NCBI RefSeq assembly: GCF_018446385.1
Contig: NC_056005.1
Location: forward strand, 42,847,461 to 42,911,460
DNA length: 64,000 nt
Direction of reading: 5' to 3'
Source: Zingiber officinale
Lineage: Eukaryota; Streptophyta; Magnoliopsida; Zingiberales; Zingiberaceae
In this document: in pieces, positions 11,424 to 22,269 of the stretch
Position numbering within the stretch: position 1 is the first letter of the stretch
How the letters are laid out: every line of letters starts with the position of its first letter
Notes under the pieces: generated by a model
The model's database searches: none
What the model was told of the DNA's origin: nothing
Seen by the model: only the letters and a program-made list of their open reading frames with translations
Program-made: the position numbers and the translations under genes

Positions 11424-11962
11424 GAGGTTTAAGTGGGTTGGTTTATTTCTAATTGGTTCGTGACCTTCTCCAAACCCTCACCGAGACCCTCTCCCTCTCC
11501 CGTTTCTTTCTCTCGGCGCAGCAAAACAAAGCAAGGGAAACCTAGGGTCCCTTCCCTAGGATCGTGTGTTCACTTTCTAGCGACAACACCTGTACGAAGT
11601 CGGTTCTTCTCCGCGAGAGGAACGCAAGGACGTAAGCGGTTCGTCGAACGGAGCAATTTTTTCAGAAAAACCTAGCGAATAAATCGTAAGAAAACCTTGC
11701 GATTGAGGTAAGAAACCCCTCACCTGCAGTATAATTGCTCTCGCTTGTTAGTTTTGGCATTAGTTCAGTAATTTCACAGTTTTCGGTTTAGGGTGTGCTT
11801 TTAGTGCACACCAAGCGTTCGGTAGAATGCTCAGTTCCGAAGGATGCACCAATAGGAGTCCTAACAGCATGTAAAATGAATTAGAACATTTTTACTCAGT
11901 TTATTATCAGATATTACAGCAAATGGATCAGATATCCATTGGGTGGGCTCCCACAGTAGCCT

Positions 11963-12121
11963 CTAGGTTCAGATAACCTAGCTCTAGGTTCAGATAACCT
12001 AGAACAGCAAAGTAAGATAAAACAGTATTCAGTATTTTACTTTTATTCAGTTGGCACTGTACTTGGATCAGATATCCATGGGCTGGACTCCCACAGTCAT
12101 CCCTAGGTTCAGATAACCTAG
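11963..12121 (+). repeat. Short inverted repeats CTAGGTT-cagat-AACCTAG
   Basis: A 19-bp perfect palindrome with a 5-bp loop occurs at 11963-11981, 11984-12002 and 12103-12121. The set is repeated at the equivalent place in the 3' LTR (about 19020-19179). Adjacent 'ggatcagatatccat' blocks are repeated as well. Confidence 0.85.
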
Positions 12122-12849
12122 TAACCCTGCTGGATTCGGAACTTGCAATCCCGGGTCTCGTAGGGATGCGCGCACAGTAAGTACAGTTGCCAGGGCCCAA
12201 CAGCAAGTTTAGTATTTTCATCTATTATATGTATAGTTTTCAAATTTGAAACCAGTGATGAGAACACTAATTTAGCATTCAGTTCAGTCAGGTTCAGTTT
12301 ACATGATTTGAGTTCGTATACAAATTTAGATATAAGCATGACTAGTTCAATTTCAGGTTCAGTTTATATGTCATGCCATGCTTTGTATGATACCATGCCA
12401 TGCCATGCTTGCATGCTCAGTTTAGGTTTCAAACAGCATGTTTTAAAAACATAATTGCATCGTTGCATGTTTTTGTGAGGTAGATGGTTCCTTACTAAGC
12501 TTATTGGCTTACAGATACTATTTTTCTTATACTGCAGATACCGGTAAAAGAAAAGTGGACTAGCGGAGGCTGGAGGACGATGCTACGATGATGTGTGTGT
12601 GCAAGGGGTCTGGAATAAAGATCCTTGGGATCTATACGCTTTTATTTCAGTTTTAGCACTTAACATGTTTAGTTTCATACTTAGTCTTGTTACTAATTGT
12701 TCTAGCTTAGTAACTATGTCTTGTTTAGTTTATCATGTTTAGAACATTAGTAATTACATGCTAGAATGTATCTCCATTGTTTTAGAACTGTTGTGTGATG
12801 TTTTGGCACGCCAAAGTGCTGAAATCAGAACTCTCGAGTGAATCAGACA

Positions 12850-13160
12850 TCGATCGGTCCCGCACCGATCGTGGTCTGGTCCATCGGATCGGCCACCGAC
12901 CGATCCTGAGAATGCTATCAGATCCTCTCGGATCGGTCACCGACCGATCCACCGATACGAGAGCCTCGGAGAAGATTTCAGTGCTCGGATCGGTCACCGA
13001 CCGATCCAAGATCGAAAGGTAGGCATCTCGGCGCCCCGGTGCACGGATCGGTCTGCAGACCGATCCGCACACCTGATCGGTCTTGCCGATCCGATCTCGG
13101 ATCGGTCCGTAGACCGATCCAGGCACGTAATCACGGCAAGTTTGATCGGTCCGTGGATCG
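12850..13160. repeat. Array of GATCGGTC/GACCGATC palindromes in the 5' LTR
   Basis: About seven imperfect palindromes of 20-26 bp follow one another. They have arms GATCGG(T/C)C and GACCGATC around 3-6-bp loops, for example at 12929-12950 and 13097-13121. The 3' LTR holds the same series with different outer arm bases and spacing. Confidence 0.85.
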
Positions 13161-13421
13161 AACAACAGCTAGCTGGGAAGATAGCTTTGAGTTCTAGCTC
13201 AGATGGGAGGTCAAGTATCCTCCTTAGCACATATACTCCTACCGGAAAGGTCTTGAACCCTTCCTTATAACAGCATGAGTGTACCAATTGTCAATTTAAT
13301 AGAGTCAGTTAGAGAAATTTTATTTTACCCAGTTTTCTGCACAGTACGGCACAGCAGTTTCAGTAGTTAATGTAGCGATCCGGCTCACAGCTTAGTACCC
13401 AGGAGTTGGGTCGTTACAGAG

Positions 13422-13433
13422 TGGTATCAGAGC
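13422..13433 (+). promoter_or_regulatory. Primer binding site of Tekay element, tRNA-iMet type
   Basis: TGGTATCAGAGC lies three bases after the 5' LTR end and is complementary to the initiator tRNA-Met 3' end. Confidence 0.92.
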
Positions 13434-13667
13434 CGTGTTCCATACTTCCTACACACACATCAGCATTGTTCCTGCAGCTTCCAAGTAAGAACATCTCTCA
13501 CTCAGTTTTGTTTTCAGCTTTCATATCAGTTATATGTACTTTCATGTTTGCTCGCATGTTGGTAGTTAATTAATTCATGTTTACAGTGATAGTATTTAAC
13601 ATGTTACCAGTAGTTAACTATAACATGATAGCCTAGTTATATATATGTGTTCTCTGCTATTTAGAAA

Positions 13668-14737
13668 ATGGTACGAGGACGTCCAGCTAAGAAAGCAGCA
13701 GCGACTGAGCCCCAGCATGAGGCAGGCAGTTCAGTGCCTCCCCCAGACCTTACAGCACTAGTAGCTAGGAGATAGCCTCCTTAAAGGCTAACCAGCAGAC
13801 TACTCCCCCAGTCACTCCAGCATCGAACCTCACGACTCCAGTAATCACAGAGGTTGTACCAGCTCAGCCTGCAGTACCAGTCCCAGTAGCAGGGGCTAAG
13901 AGAGAAGCTTACCTTATCCAGTGGCAGAGAATACCCGAGAACTTCTCAGGCACCAGCGAACCATGGGATGCTCAGGCATGGTTTAAAACACTGGAAAGCA
14001 CGATGGAGCTTCTAGACTGGCCAGAGCACGAAAAGGTGAAGTGTGCCTCCTTCTGTTTAACAGGAGACGCACGCATGTGGTGGGAGCGGATTAAATCGAA
14101 GTGGCCAGTAAACCAGATGACATGGGCCAACTTCGAGAAAGAATTCTTCGAGGAATTCTTTCACATGCAAGTCACGAACCGACACTATGACGAGTTTACA
14201 GAATTTCGTCAGGGCAACTTATCAGTTCAGGAAGCCGTGAAGAAATTCAACAGGTTGGCCCGTCTGTGTCCAGAACTAGTCAGCACAGAGAAGGAACGAG
14301 TACGGTTGATGCTGAAGATGCTCAGACCAGAGATCGCAATGAATGTGGCTGGTGGCGTTCATAGGCCACAAACCACAGAGGAGCTAGTGAGTAGTGCTCT
14401 GATCACCGAGCACTATCAGCACAGCATCATCCAGCAGAAGCAGGTTTTCACAGAGCCCAAGGGGCAAGTGGGCTCAGGTACTCAGCAGAAACAACAGGGA
14501 CATAGCTCCAACTGGAAGGGGAAACGTAAGGCAAGCAGTGACCCAAAAGGAGGACCAGCTGGAAAACATTCCAGACATCCCAAGTGTACTACTTGTGGGA
14601 AACATCATCCAGGAGTTTGCCGCAAGGGTACGCGGGGTTGTTTTGAATGTGGACAGGAAGGGCACATGGCTAAGCAGTGCCCGAACAAGAACAGTCTTCC
14701 TCAGCCTCAGCCAATACAGTATGGAGCTCAGCCAGCG
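13668..14737 (+). pseudogene. gag of Tekay element (capsid and nucleocapsid), frameshifted
   Basis: Translation from ATG 13668 gives MVRGRPAKKAAATEPQ and then a stop near 13772; the reading frame shifts and resumes open from about 13900. The resumed part holds a Retrotrans_gag capsid domain (FSGTSEPWDAQAWF, then TGDARMWWE and FRQGNLSVQEAVKKFNRLAR) and a CCHC zinc knuckle, CFECGQEGHMAKQC, near 14638. Gag would form the virus-like particle and bind RNA. In this lineage gag and pol are usually one ORF; here TAG at 14738 separates them in frame, apparently from a CAG codon. Confidence 0.9.
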
Positions 14738-14740
14738 TAG

Positions 14741-17700
14741 CTACACCAGATGTATGCTGCCTTAGATGGTCAACAGATCAGTCAGGGCAGATTAGAAGCC
14801 CCCACAGCTACCACGAATGCCAAGATTTTCTCACTGACCAGAGAGGACGTAGCAAATGCCTCGACAGTTGTCACAGGTCAGATCAGTATTTTACAGCATG
14901 ATGCAACTGTCTTATTCGATACCGGGGCAACCCACTCTTATGTATCCAGGGCGTTTGCCGAAAAATTAGCAACACCTCCAGAAGTACTCAATAGTCAGTT
15001 TCTGACAACACTACCCTCAGGAGACATTATGGCATCTACACACTGGCTCAGAGCAGTGCCAGTCATTATAGCAGACAGAGAACTTTTTGGTGATCTGATA
15101 GTGCTAGAAATGACTGACTATGATGTCATCTTTGGAATGGATTTTCTGATCAGATACGGCGCTTCTATAGAGTGCCGTAAACAGAAGGTCATATTCCAAC
15201 CTGAAGCAGGAGTACAGTTTGAGTTCATAGGAAAACCAAAGAGAAAAGCCAGAAAGTTTCTCTCAGCATTGAAAGCACAGCAGCTATTGGATTCAGGATG
15301 CATGGGATTTTTAACAAATGTAGTCAGCACTAGCCAGGACAAGAACCAACAGCTATCAGAGGTTCGAGTCGTGTGTGACTACCCAGCAGTCTTCCCTGAA
15401 GAGCTACCAGGCTTAGCACCAGACAGGGAGATTGAATTTGAGATAGAGCTCATTCCCGGCACAAATCCAATTTCCAAGGCACCGTACCGCATGGCTCCAG
15501 CTGAACTGAAGGAACTTCAGGAGCAATTACAGGAGCTTCTAGACAAGGGTTTCATACGCCCTAGTCACTCACCATGGGGAGCACCTGTGTTGTTCGTGAA
15601 GAAGAAGGATGGAAGCATGCGCCTATGCATAGACTACCGTGCCTTGAACCAGGTCACAATTAAAAACAGGTACCCTCTCCCCAGGATAGATGACCTGTTT
15701 GACCAGCTAAAGGGAGCCACAGTGTTCTCTAAAATTGACCTCAGATCAGGATATCACCAAGCTAGAGTCAAGGAAGGTGATATACCTAAAACAGCTTTCA
15801 GGACCAGATACGGACATTATGAGTTCGTAGTCATGCCTTTCGGCGTGACAAATGCTCCAGCTACTTTCATGGACCTCATGAACAGAGTATTCAGAGAATA
15901 CTTAGACAAGTTTGTCATTGTGTTTATCGATGACATTCTTATCTATTCAGGCACTCAGGAGGATCATGCAGAGCATCTGAAGACAGTTTTGTAGATCCTT
16001 CAGCAGAACCAGCTATACGCCAAATTCACGAAATGTGAATTTTGGCTAGACCAGGTAGCCTTTCTAGGTCACATCATCTCCAAGGATGGTGTTATGGTAG
16101 ATCCCAGCAAGATAGAAGCAGTAAGTAACTGGAAGAGACCGAGAACGCCAACTCTGGGATTAGCAAGCTACTACAGAAATTCGTAGAGGACTTCTCCAGG
16201 ATAGCCTCCACTGACAGCTCTCACCGGAAGAACAAGAAATTTCGGGATGAGGATCATGAGAACAAATAACAAAACGAGATTGACCAAGGTTCTATTTTAG
16301 CTATACCAAAGAAACATGCATTGACATCTACATGGACGCCTCCAAATTGGGATTAGGAGCAGTATTGATGCAGCAAGGCAAGGTGATCGCCTATGCCTCC
16401 GGACAACTCAAGGATTATGAGAGGAACTATCCTACTCACGACCTTGAGCTTGCAGCAGTGGTGTTCGCTCTCAAGATTTGGAGACATTATTTGTACGGAG
16501 CTCAGTGTGAGTATATACAGATCATCAAAGTCTGAAGTATTTCTTTACTCAGAAGGATCTGAATATGCGACAGCACAGATGGTTAGAGCTGGTCAAGGAT
16601 TATGACATAGATATCCTCTACCATCCAGGGAAAGCTAATAAGGTAGCAGACGCACTCAGCAGGAAGTCCAGTGCCACCTTATTATCTTTAGCAGCTATGT
16701 CACCACCCCTAAGGAAGGAGATTACAGATTTTAGTCTCGAGCTTATGGTCGGGCAGCTTTCCACTATGTTCTTAGCATCTACCTTGCTTGATGATATCCA
16801 GACAGCTCAGGAGCAGGATTCTGAAATCCAGAAAATCAAGCAAGGGTTAGCAGAATCAGAAAGTGGAGAGTTCAGAGTGTCCGCCAGTGGGGTAGTGTAT
16901 TTTGGTGACAGACTCTGTGTTCCAGATCAGGAGGAGCTACGGAGACAGATTCTAGACGAGGCTCACAGGACTCCCTATGCGATGCATCCTGGTTCCACCA
17001 AAATGTATCAGGATCTAAGGAAACGATTTTGGTGGCCTGGGATGAAGCGAGACATCGCCAGATACGTCAGCATCTGTCTAACCTGTCAGAGGGTTAAGGC
17101 AGAACATCAGCGACCAGGAGGAGTTCTGCAGCCGATCCAGATTCCAGAATGGAAGTGGGAGGATATCTCTATGGACTTCATAGTGGGATTACCCAGAACC
17201 ACGAATGGTTTTGATGCCATCTGGGTAATAGTCGACAGGTTGACTAAATCAGCCCACTTCTTAGCTATCAGAATATCCTATTCTATGGAGCAGCTAGCTC
17301 AGTTATATCTCAAGGAGATTGTCAGGCTGCATGGAGTCCCACGAACCATTATATCGGACAGAGACAGCAGATTTACATCACACTGGAAGTGTGTGCAGTC
17401 ACTATGGGCACCCAATTAAAATTTAGACCTTTCATCCTCGACATGATGGTCGACGGAGCGAGTAAATGTACTCAAGATATGCTCCGAGCTTGGCCCTAGA
17501 TTTCAAGGGAGGTTGGTGCAAATATCCGAGTCTAGCGAATTTGCATACAACAGCTATCGTGCCACTATTGGCATGGCACCTTATGAGGCACTCTATGGGC
17601 GGAGGTGCATCCAATCTACTGGTATGAGAGTGGTGAATGGAAGGAACTAGAGCTTCAGACTGATCTAGTAGCAGATACCACAACAGCTATAGATTCGCCA

Positions 17701-18177
17701 GAGGATAGAGATAGCACAGAGCCGTCAAGAGCTATGCCGACACCCACGCACCCTAGAGTTCTCGGTTGGGGATCAGTTTTCCTCGAGTAGCTCCCATGAA
17801 GGAGTCATCGCTTTGGGAAGAAGGGAAAGCTAGCTCCCAGATATGTGGGACCATACCTTATCACGAAGAGAGTGGGCAAGGTAGCATATGAGCTAGAGTT
17901 ACCTCAGGAGATGTCAGCTGTCCACAATGTATTTCATGTCTCCATGCTGAAGAAGCATATTCCAGACGCCACCCAGGTGATTGAGCCCCAGTTGGTACAG
18001 GTCCGTGATGATCTCAGCTATGACAGTCGGCCTATTCAGATAATAGACCGAGCAGTAAAGAAGTTACGGAATAAGGATGTACCATTAGTCAAAGTCAGTT
18101 GACAAAATCACACAGCAGCAGAGGCGACATGGGAGACAGAGGCCAGCATGAGACAGAAGTACCCAGAATTGTTTTAA
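14741..18177 (+). pseudogene. pol of Tekay element (PR-RT-RH-INT-chromodomain), broken
   Basis: In frame after the gag stop comes an aspartic protease ([12 protein letters not shown] near 14915). RT follows, with [41 protein letters not shown] and the catalytic FIDDIL, up to TAG at 15992. A second apparent CAG-to-TAG change makes that stop, because homology resumes at once ([11 protein letters not shown]). The stretch 16130-16320 is scrambled. RNase H ([12 protein letters not shown]) starts at 16332. Integrase spans about 16565-17600, with HHCC zinc finger residues, [21 protein letters not shown] and DRDSRFTS, then a frameshift near 17405. The C-terminal chromodomain-like tail is at 17845-18177, with a stop at 18100 where the family has Trp. 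Confidence 0.92.
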
Positions 18178-18200
18178 GTTCGGGGATGAACTTTTTATAA

Positions 18201-18212
18201 GGTATGGGGGAT
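18201..18212 (+). promoter_or_regulatory. Polypurine tract of Tekay element
   Basis: GGTATGGGGGAT directly precedes the 3' LTR and would prime plus-strand synthesis. Confidence 0.8.
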
Positions 18213-18335
18213 TGTAAAGCCCGAAAAATTCCCGAATTTATTTTATAATTATTCTATGATTTTTGTGGAATTTTTAGATATTTTTCCAGAATTTTACGAG
18301 TATCGGAAGTAGCAAAAAGAATTGGGAACGAAAAC

Positions 18336-18409
18336 GGCCTAAGCGGGAGTCGAACTCGAGACCTATGGTTTAAGGGATAATGTTAGTAACCAGTGAACCC
18401 AGCAGGGCC
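18336..18409 (-). pseudogene. tRNA-like sequence, single copy in the 3' LTR
   Basis: It has the same 74-nt antisense tRNA-like layout as in the 5' LTR, with one change beside the B-box (gaactcgag on the plus strand). A single copy here suggests the tandem state in the 5' LTR is derived, or was lost on this side. Confidence 0.55.
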
Positions 18410-18471
18410 GTGCTGAGAGAAAGGAGAAACATTTATATTTATATTAGAGTTAGACCGGAATTACCATATGA

Positions 18472-18480
18472 TATAAATAG
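18472..18480 (+). promoter_or_regulatory. TATA box of the Tekay 3' LTR
   Basis: TATAAATAG is conserved with 11415-11423. In this position it could drive read-out transcription into the sequence to the right. Confidence 0.5.
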
Positions 18481-19907
18481 GTGGTTTAAGTGGGTTGGTT
18501 TATTTCTAATTGGTTCGTGACCTTCTCCAAACCCTCACTGAGACCCTCTCCCTCTCCCGTTTCTTTCTCTCGACGCAGCAAAACAAAGCAAGGGAAACCT
18601 AGGGTCCCTTCCCTAGGATCGTGTGTTCACTTTCCAGCGACAACACCTGTACGAAGTCGGTTCTTCTCCGCGAGAGGAACGCGAGGACGTAAGCGGTTCG
18701 TCGAACGGAGCAGTTTTTTCGGAAAAACCTAGCGAATAAATCGTAAGAAAACCTTGCGATTGAGGTAAGAAACCCCTCACATGCAGTATAATTGCTCTCG
18801 CTTGTTAGTTTTGGCATTAGTTCAGTAATTTCACAGTTTTCGGTTTAGGGTGTGCTTTTAGTGCACACCAAGCGTTCGGTAGAATGCTCAGTTCCGAAGG
18901 ATGCACCAATAGGAGTCCTAACAGCATGTAAAATGAATTAGAACATTTTTACTCAGTTTATTATCAGATATTACAGCAAATGGATCAGATATCCATTGGG
19001 TGGGCTCCCACAGTAGCCTCTAGGTTCAGATAACCTAGCTCTAGGTTCAGATAACCTAGAACAGCAAAGTAAGATAAAACAGTATTCAGTATTTTACTTT
19101 TATTCAGTTGGCATTGTACTTGGATCAGATATCCATGGGCTGGACTCCCACAGTCGTCCCTAGGTTCAGATAACCTAGTAACCCTGCTGGATTCGGAACT
19201 TGCAATCCCGGGTCTCGTAGGGATGCGCGCACAGTAAGTACAGTTGCCAGGGCCCAACAGCATGTTTAGTATTTTCATCTATTATATGTATAGTTTTCAA
19301 ATTTGAAACCAGTGATGAGAACACTAATTTAGAATTCAGTTCAGTCAGGTTCAGTTTACATGATTTGAGTTCGTATACAAATTTAGATATAAGCATGACT
19401 AGTTCAATTTCAGGTTCAGTTTATATGTCATGCCATGCTTTGTATGATACCATGCCATGCCATGCTTGCATGCTCAGTTTAGGTTTCAAACAGCATGTTT
19501 TAAAAACATAATTGCATCGTTGCATGTTTTTGTGAGGTAGATGGTTCCTTACTAAGCTTATTGGCTTACAGATACTATTTTTCTTATACTGCAGATACCG
19601 GTAAAAGAAAAGTGGACTAGCGGAGGCTGGGGGACGATGCTACGATGATGTGTGTGTGCAAGGGGTCTGGAATAAAGATCCTTGGGATCTATACGCTTTT
19701 ATTTCAGTTTTAGCACTTAACATGTTTAGTTTCATACTTAGTCTTGTTACTAATTGTTCTAGCTTAGTAACTATGTCTTGTTTAGTTTATCATGTTTAGA
19801 ACATTAGTAATTACATGCTAGAATGTATCTCCATTGTTTTAGAACTGTTGTGTGATGTTTTGGCATGCCAAAGTGCTGAAATCAGAACTCTCGAGTGAAA
19901 TCAGACA

Positions 19908-20195
19908 CTGATCGGTCCCCAGACCGATCAGGGTCTGAGCTGTACCACTGGATCGGTCAGCCGACCGATCCAGCGAGATACAGAATGCTACTGTATCCTC
20001 CTGGATCGGTCAGCCGACCGATCCAGCTCGATACAGTAGCCTCGGAGAAGATTTCCAGGTGCCTGGATCGGTCTGCAGACTGATCCAGACACACCTGGAT
20101 CGGTCTTGCCGACCGATCCAGTCTCTGCTGGATCGGTCCGTAGACCGATCCAGCAGGGTACAGAATCACGGCAAGTTTGATCGGTCCGTGGATCG
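19908..20195. repeat. Array of (CTG)GATCGGTC palindromes in the 3' LTR
   Basis: Six imperfect palindromes lie at 19908-19931, 19948-19973, 20001-20026, 20062-20088, 20095-20121 and 20128-20153, followed by a half-unit near 20179. Most arms extend to CTGGATCGGTC/GACCGATCCAG, longer than in the 5' LTR. Confidence 0.88.
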
Positions 20196-20453
20196 AACAA
20201 CAGCTAGCTGGGAAGATAGCTTTGAGTTCTAGCTCAGATGGGAGGTCAAGTATCCTCCTTAGCACATATACTCCTACCGGAAAGGTCTTGAACCCTTCCT
20301 TATAACAGCATGAGTGTACCAGTTGTCAATTTAATAGCGTCAGTTAGAGAAATTTTATTTTACCCAGTTTTCCGCACAGTACGGCACAGCAGTTTCAGTA
20401 GTTAATGTAGCGATCCGGCTCACAGCTTAGTACCCAGGAGTTGGGTCGTTACA

Positions 20454-20542
20454 GGGCGCCTTAAACCTTTCAAGGTGCCTTTGAGCCTTTATGGAAGGTG
20501 CCTTCAACTACTTGAAGGTGCCTTAGACTTGGCAAAAGTGAC
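20454..20542. repeat. GGYGCCTT/AAGGTGCC palindromes at the Tekay insertion site
   Basis: It begins with the right GGGCG duplication. Two imperfect palindromes (20455-20479 and 20497-20522) have GGCGCCTT or GGTGCCTTCAA arms against AAGGTGCC. The related palindrome at 10991-11019 lies on the other side of the insertion, so Tekay landed in or beside an existing palindrome array. Confidence 0.7.
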
Positions 20543-22269
20543 AGTTGACCATTCCGCAAGTGTACGGAAATGTCGTAAGTAATAATAAAAGATATCGTAT
20601 CCACAGGAACTGGAATAAGCACTAAAGATGTCTCAACCTGAATTAGCTAAACAACTAATTATTTGGTTTTCAAAAGCTAAATGCAACTATGCAAAGTAAA
20701 ACATAGAAATGAAAGAATAACAAACAAGAATAAGGGTTTTGATAAAAGGGATGTTCTAGGAGTTTTGGTTTCTTTGTAAGGTTCTTCAATGTAAATGATC
20801 TACCAAGTCTTCTTTCTCAATTTTCCACCATTTGTAGAAGGTTGCCGGTTCTCTCTTGCAATAGACAACTGACCTAGGACTGAAATCTTTACCTAAATGT
20901 GATCAATTAGGAATGAATCCATGTTATCCTTACACGGGCTTACCTGTCACCTACGTCCCTCGGATAATCAACATAAGAATTCATCTCTTCTCAACCGCAT
21001 CAAGATATAAAGATTAATACAACAATCTATCCTACCCTCTTGAATAACCTAATTTCCCCTTCAAGATTACCCCTCAAACGTCCTTGCATGGACTTGTTCC
21101 TGTCATGAACGTCCCTCAGAAAATCGAATAAAGAATAATTTCTACAAGATCCATAAGATATCCAAACATTCAACCAAGTATGGTAATTAGGTCCAAACAC
21201 AACAATCCACACAAGATCAAATGGATACAAACAGGGCAAAATCATAGAAATAGAAAATTGGCAAATCCACAAGAGTTTTACATCAAATCATCCTTACAAT
21301 TACTCCCTCCATCCTAGAACAAGAAATCTACTCTATATAATGAAAAAAGAAATCCAAAGATAAGAAGAATACAAGCATCTTGATCCCAAATCCAAGAAGA
21401 TAAAGGAAGAAAAGCTTATCTACGATGAAGAATCATCTTCGGATCCAATCCTCGATTCCGGAGTAGATACATTGAAGATCCGCCCTTGAATCGCTTGAAA
21501 ATCCCTCCAAGAAGGTGGAGGAATGCCCAAATCTTGATTCCCCCCCTAAAAGGGAGAAGATCCCCTTTCAAATCTTGAAGAAGAACTTATATAGAAGGAG
21601 GGTTTGGGCGCCACATAGCCCAGAGACACGGCCGTGTGAAGATCACATGGCTTGTGCTACTCCCCTATCTGCTTGCCTCATACGACCATGTGGTGTGCAC
21701 GGCCGTGGCATGCTCTGCCACTGCTCCCCTCGCACGGCCATGTAGATCTACATGGCCTGTGCTGCCTCCAGCTCCGGAGCTCTTGAACGACCGTGTGGTG
21801 CACACGGCCAAGGCATTCTTGGGGTCTGGAAATGTTGCACGGCCGTGTAGATCTACACGTTCGTGTATAACTTTGGTTCTGGATGACTTGCAAGGCCGTG
21901 TGGTGCACACGGCCATGAACCTTCTTGGCTTCAAACCTAGCACGGTCGTGTGATGCTCACACGGCCATGACTTCTTCCTTCTCTGCTGCAGCCACATGGG
22001 TGGTGATCACCACACGGCCTGGGCAACCCCCCATGTCATGGCCGTGTGGCACACAAGGCTTGTGCCTTCCTTCTTCGTTCAAGCATCAAATCTTCTCCAA
22101 AATTGACTCCTGCACATAGAAAATGCACAAAAAGCAGATCTCCGAACAAAAAGAGTAAATATGCTGAAAGGGAAGCTGGAAGTACGATAATGCATAGATA
22201 AAGAATGCTCGAAGTATGTGAATTTGCGTCAAAACATACTAAACAAGTGTATACAATCTACGCACATCA
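20543..22269 (-). repeat. 3' LTR of Athila-type element (about 1.7 kb)
   Basis: It is colinear with 28498-28936 plus 35011-35948. On the minus strand it begins TGATGTGCG right after a polypurine tract (complement of cactcccagacttaaa, 22270-22285). The far end aligns with the TGTTGAC terminus at 28498 but reads AGTTGAC, so that terminus is mutated and its edge is uncertain by a few bases. Confidence 0.85.
21620..22060. repeat. Array of GGCCGTGT/ACACGGCC palindromes in the Athila LTR
   Basis: About nine imperfect palindromes of 25-35 bp occur, with arms such as CACGGCCGTGT and ACACGGCC around short centres like GGTGC or AGATCT. They are spaced roughly 40-50 bp apart. The same set recurs in the right LTR (35640-35948), and a similar array lies inside the element at 25110-25575. 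Several short open frames here are translations of the palindromes, not genes. Confidence 0.85.

Larger units (their letters stand above)
11044..13418 (+). repeat. 5' LTR of Tekay element (about 2.4 kb)
   Basis: It matches 18213-20453 closely outside two places. First, a 112-bp segment holding a tRNA-like sequence occurs twice in tandem here and only once in the 3' LTR. Second, the palindrome cluster near 12850-13160 is strongly rearranged between the two LTRs. The LTR ends three bases before the primer site. Confidence 0.94.
11044..20453 (+). mobile_element. Ty3/gypsy LTR retrotransposon, Tekay (Del) type chromovirus
   Basis: LTRs begin TGTAAAGCCCG and end GTTACA, with perfect 5-bp target duplications GGGCG at 11039-11043 and 20454-20458. 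The internal region runs primer site (tRNA-iMet), gag with a CCHC knuckle, protease, RT, RNase H, integrase and a C-terminal chromodomain-like tail. That order and the tail sequence (VHNVFHVSMLKKHIPD) are typical of the Tekay/Del lineage, whose chromodomain guides insertion into heterochromatin. Several stops and a scrambled stretch between RT and RNase H make it non-autonomous. Confidence 0.95.
18213..20453 (+). repeat. 3' LTR of Tekay element
   Basis: It is colinear with 11044-13418 apart from having one tRNA-like copy and a different palindrome cluster. It is followed at once by the GGGCG duplication. Confidence 0.94.

Noticed and set aside
12782..13165. 127-codon minus-strand open frame rich in DRS and PIR repeats
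   Set aside because: It is a translation of the palindrome array; overlapping frames are open on both strands for the same reason.
19908..20195. CRISPR-like array
   Set aside because: The repeats are palindromes without unique equal-length spacers, sit in an LTR, and the genome is a plant's.
21665..21997. Open frames on both strands (also 35616-36018)
   Set aside because: They are translations of the GGCCGTGT palindromes with no domain.
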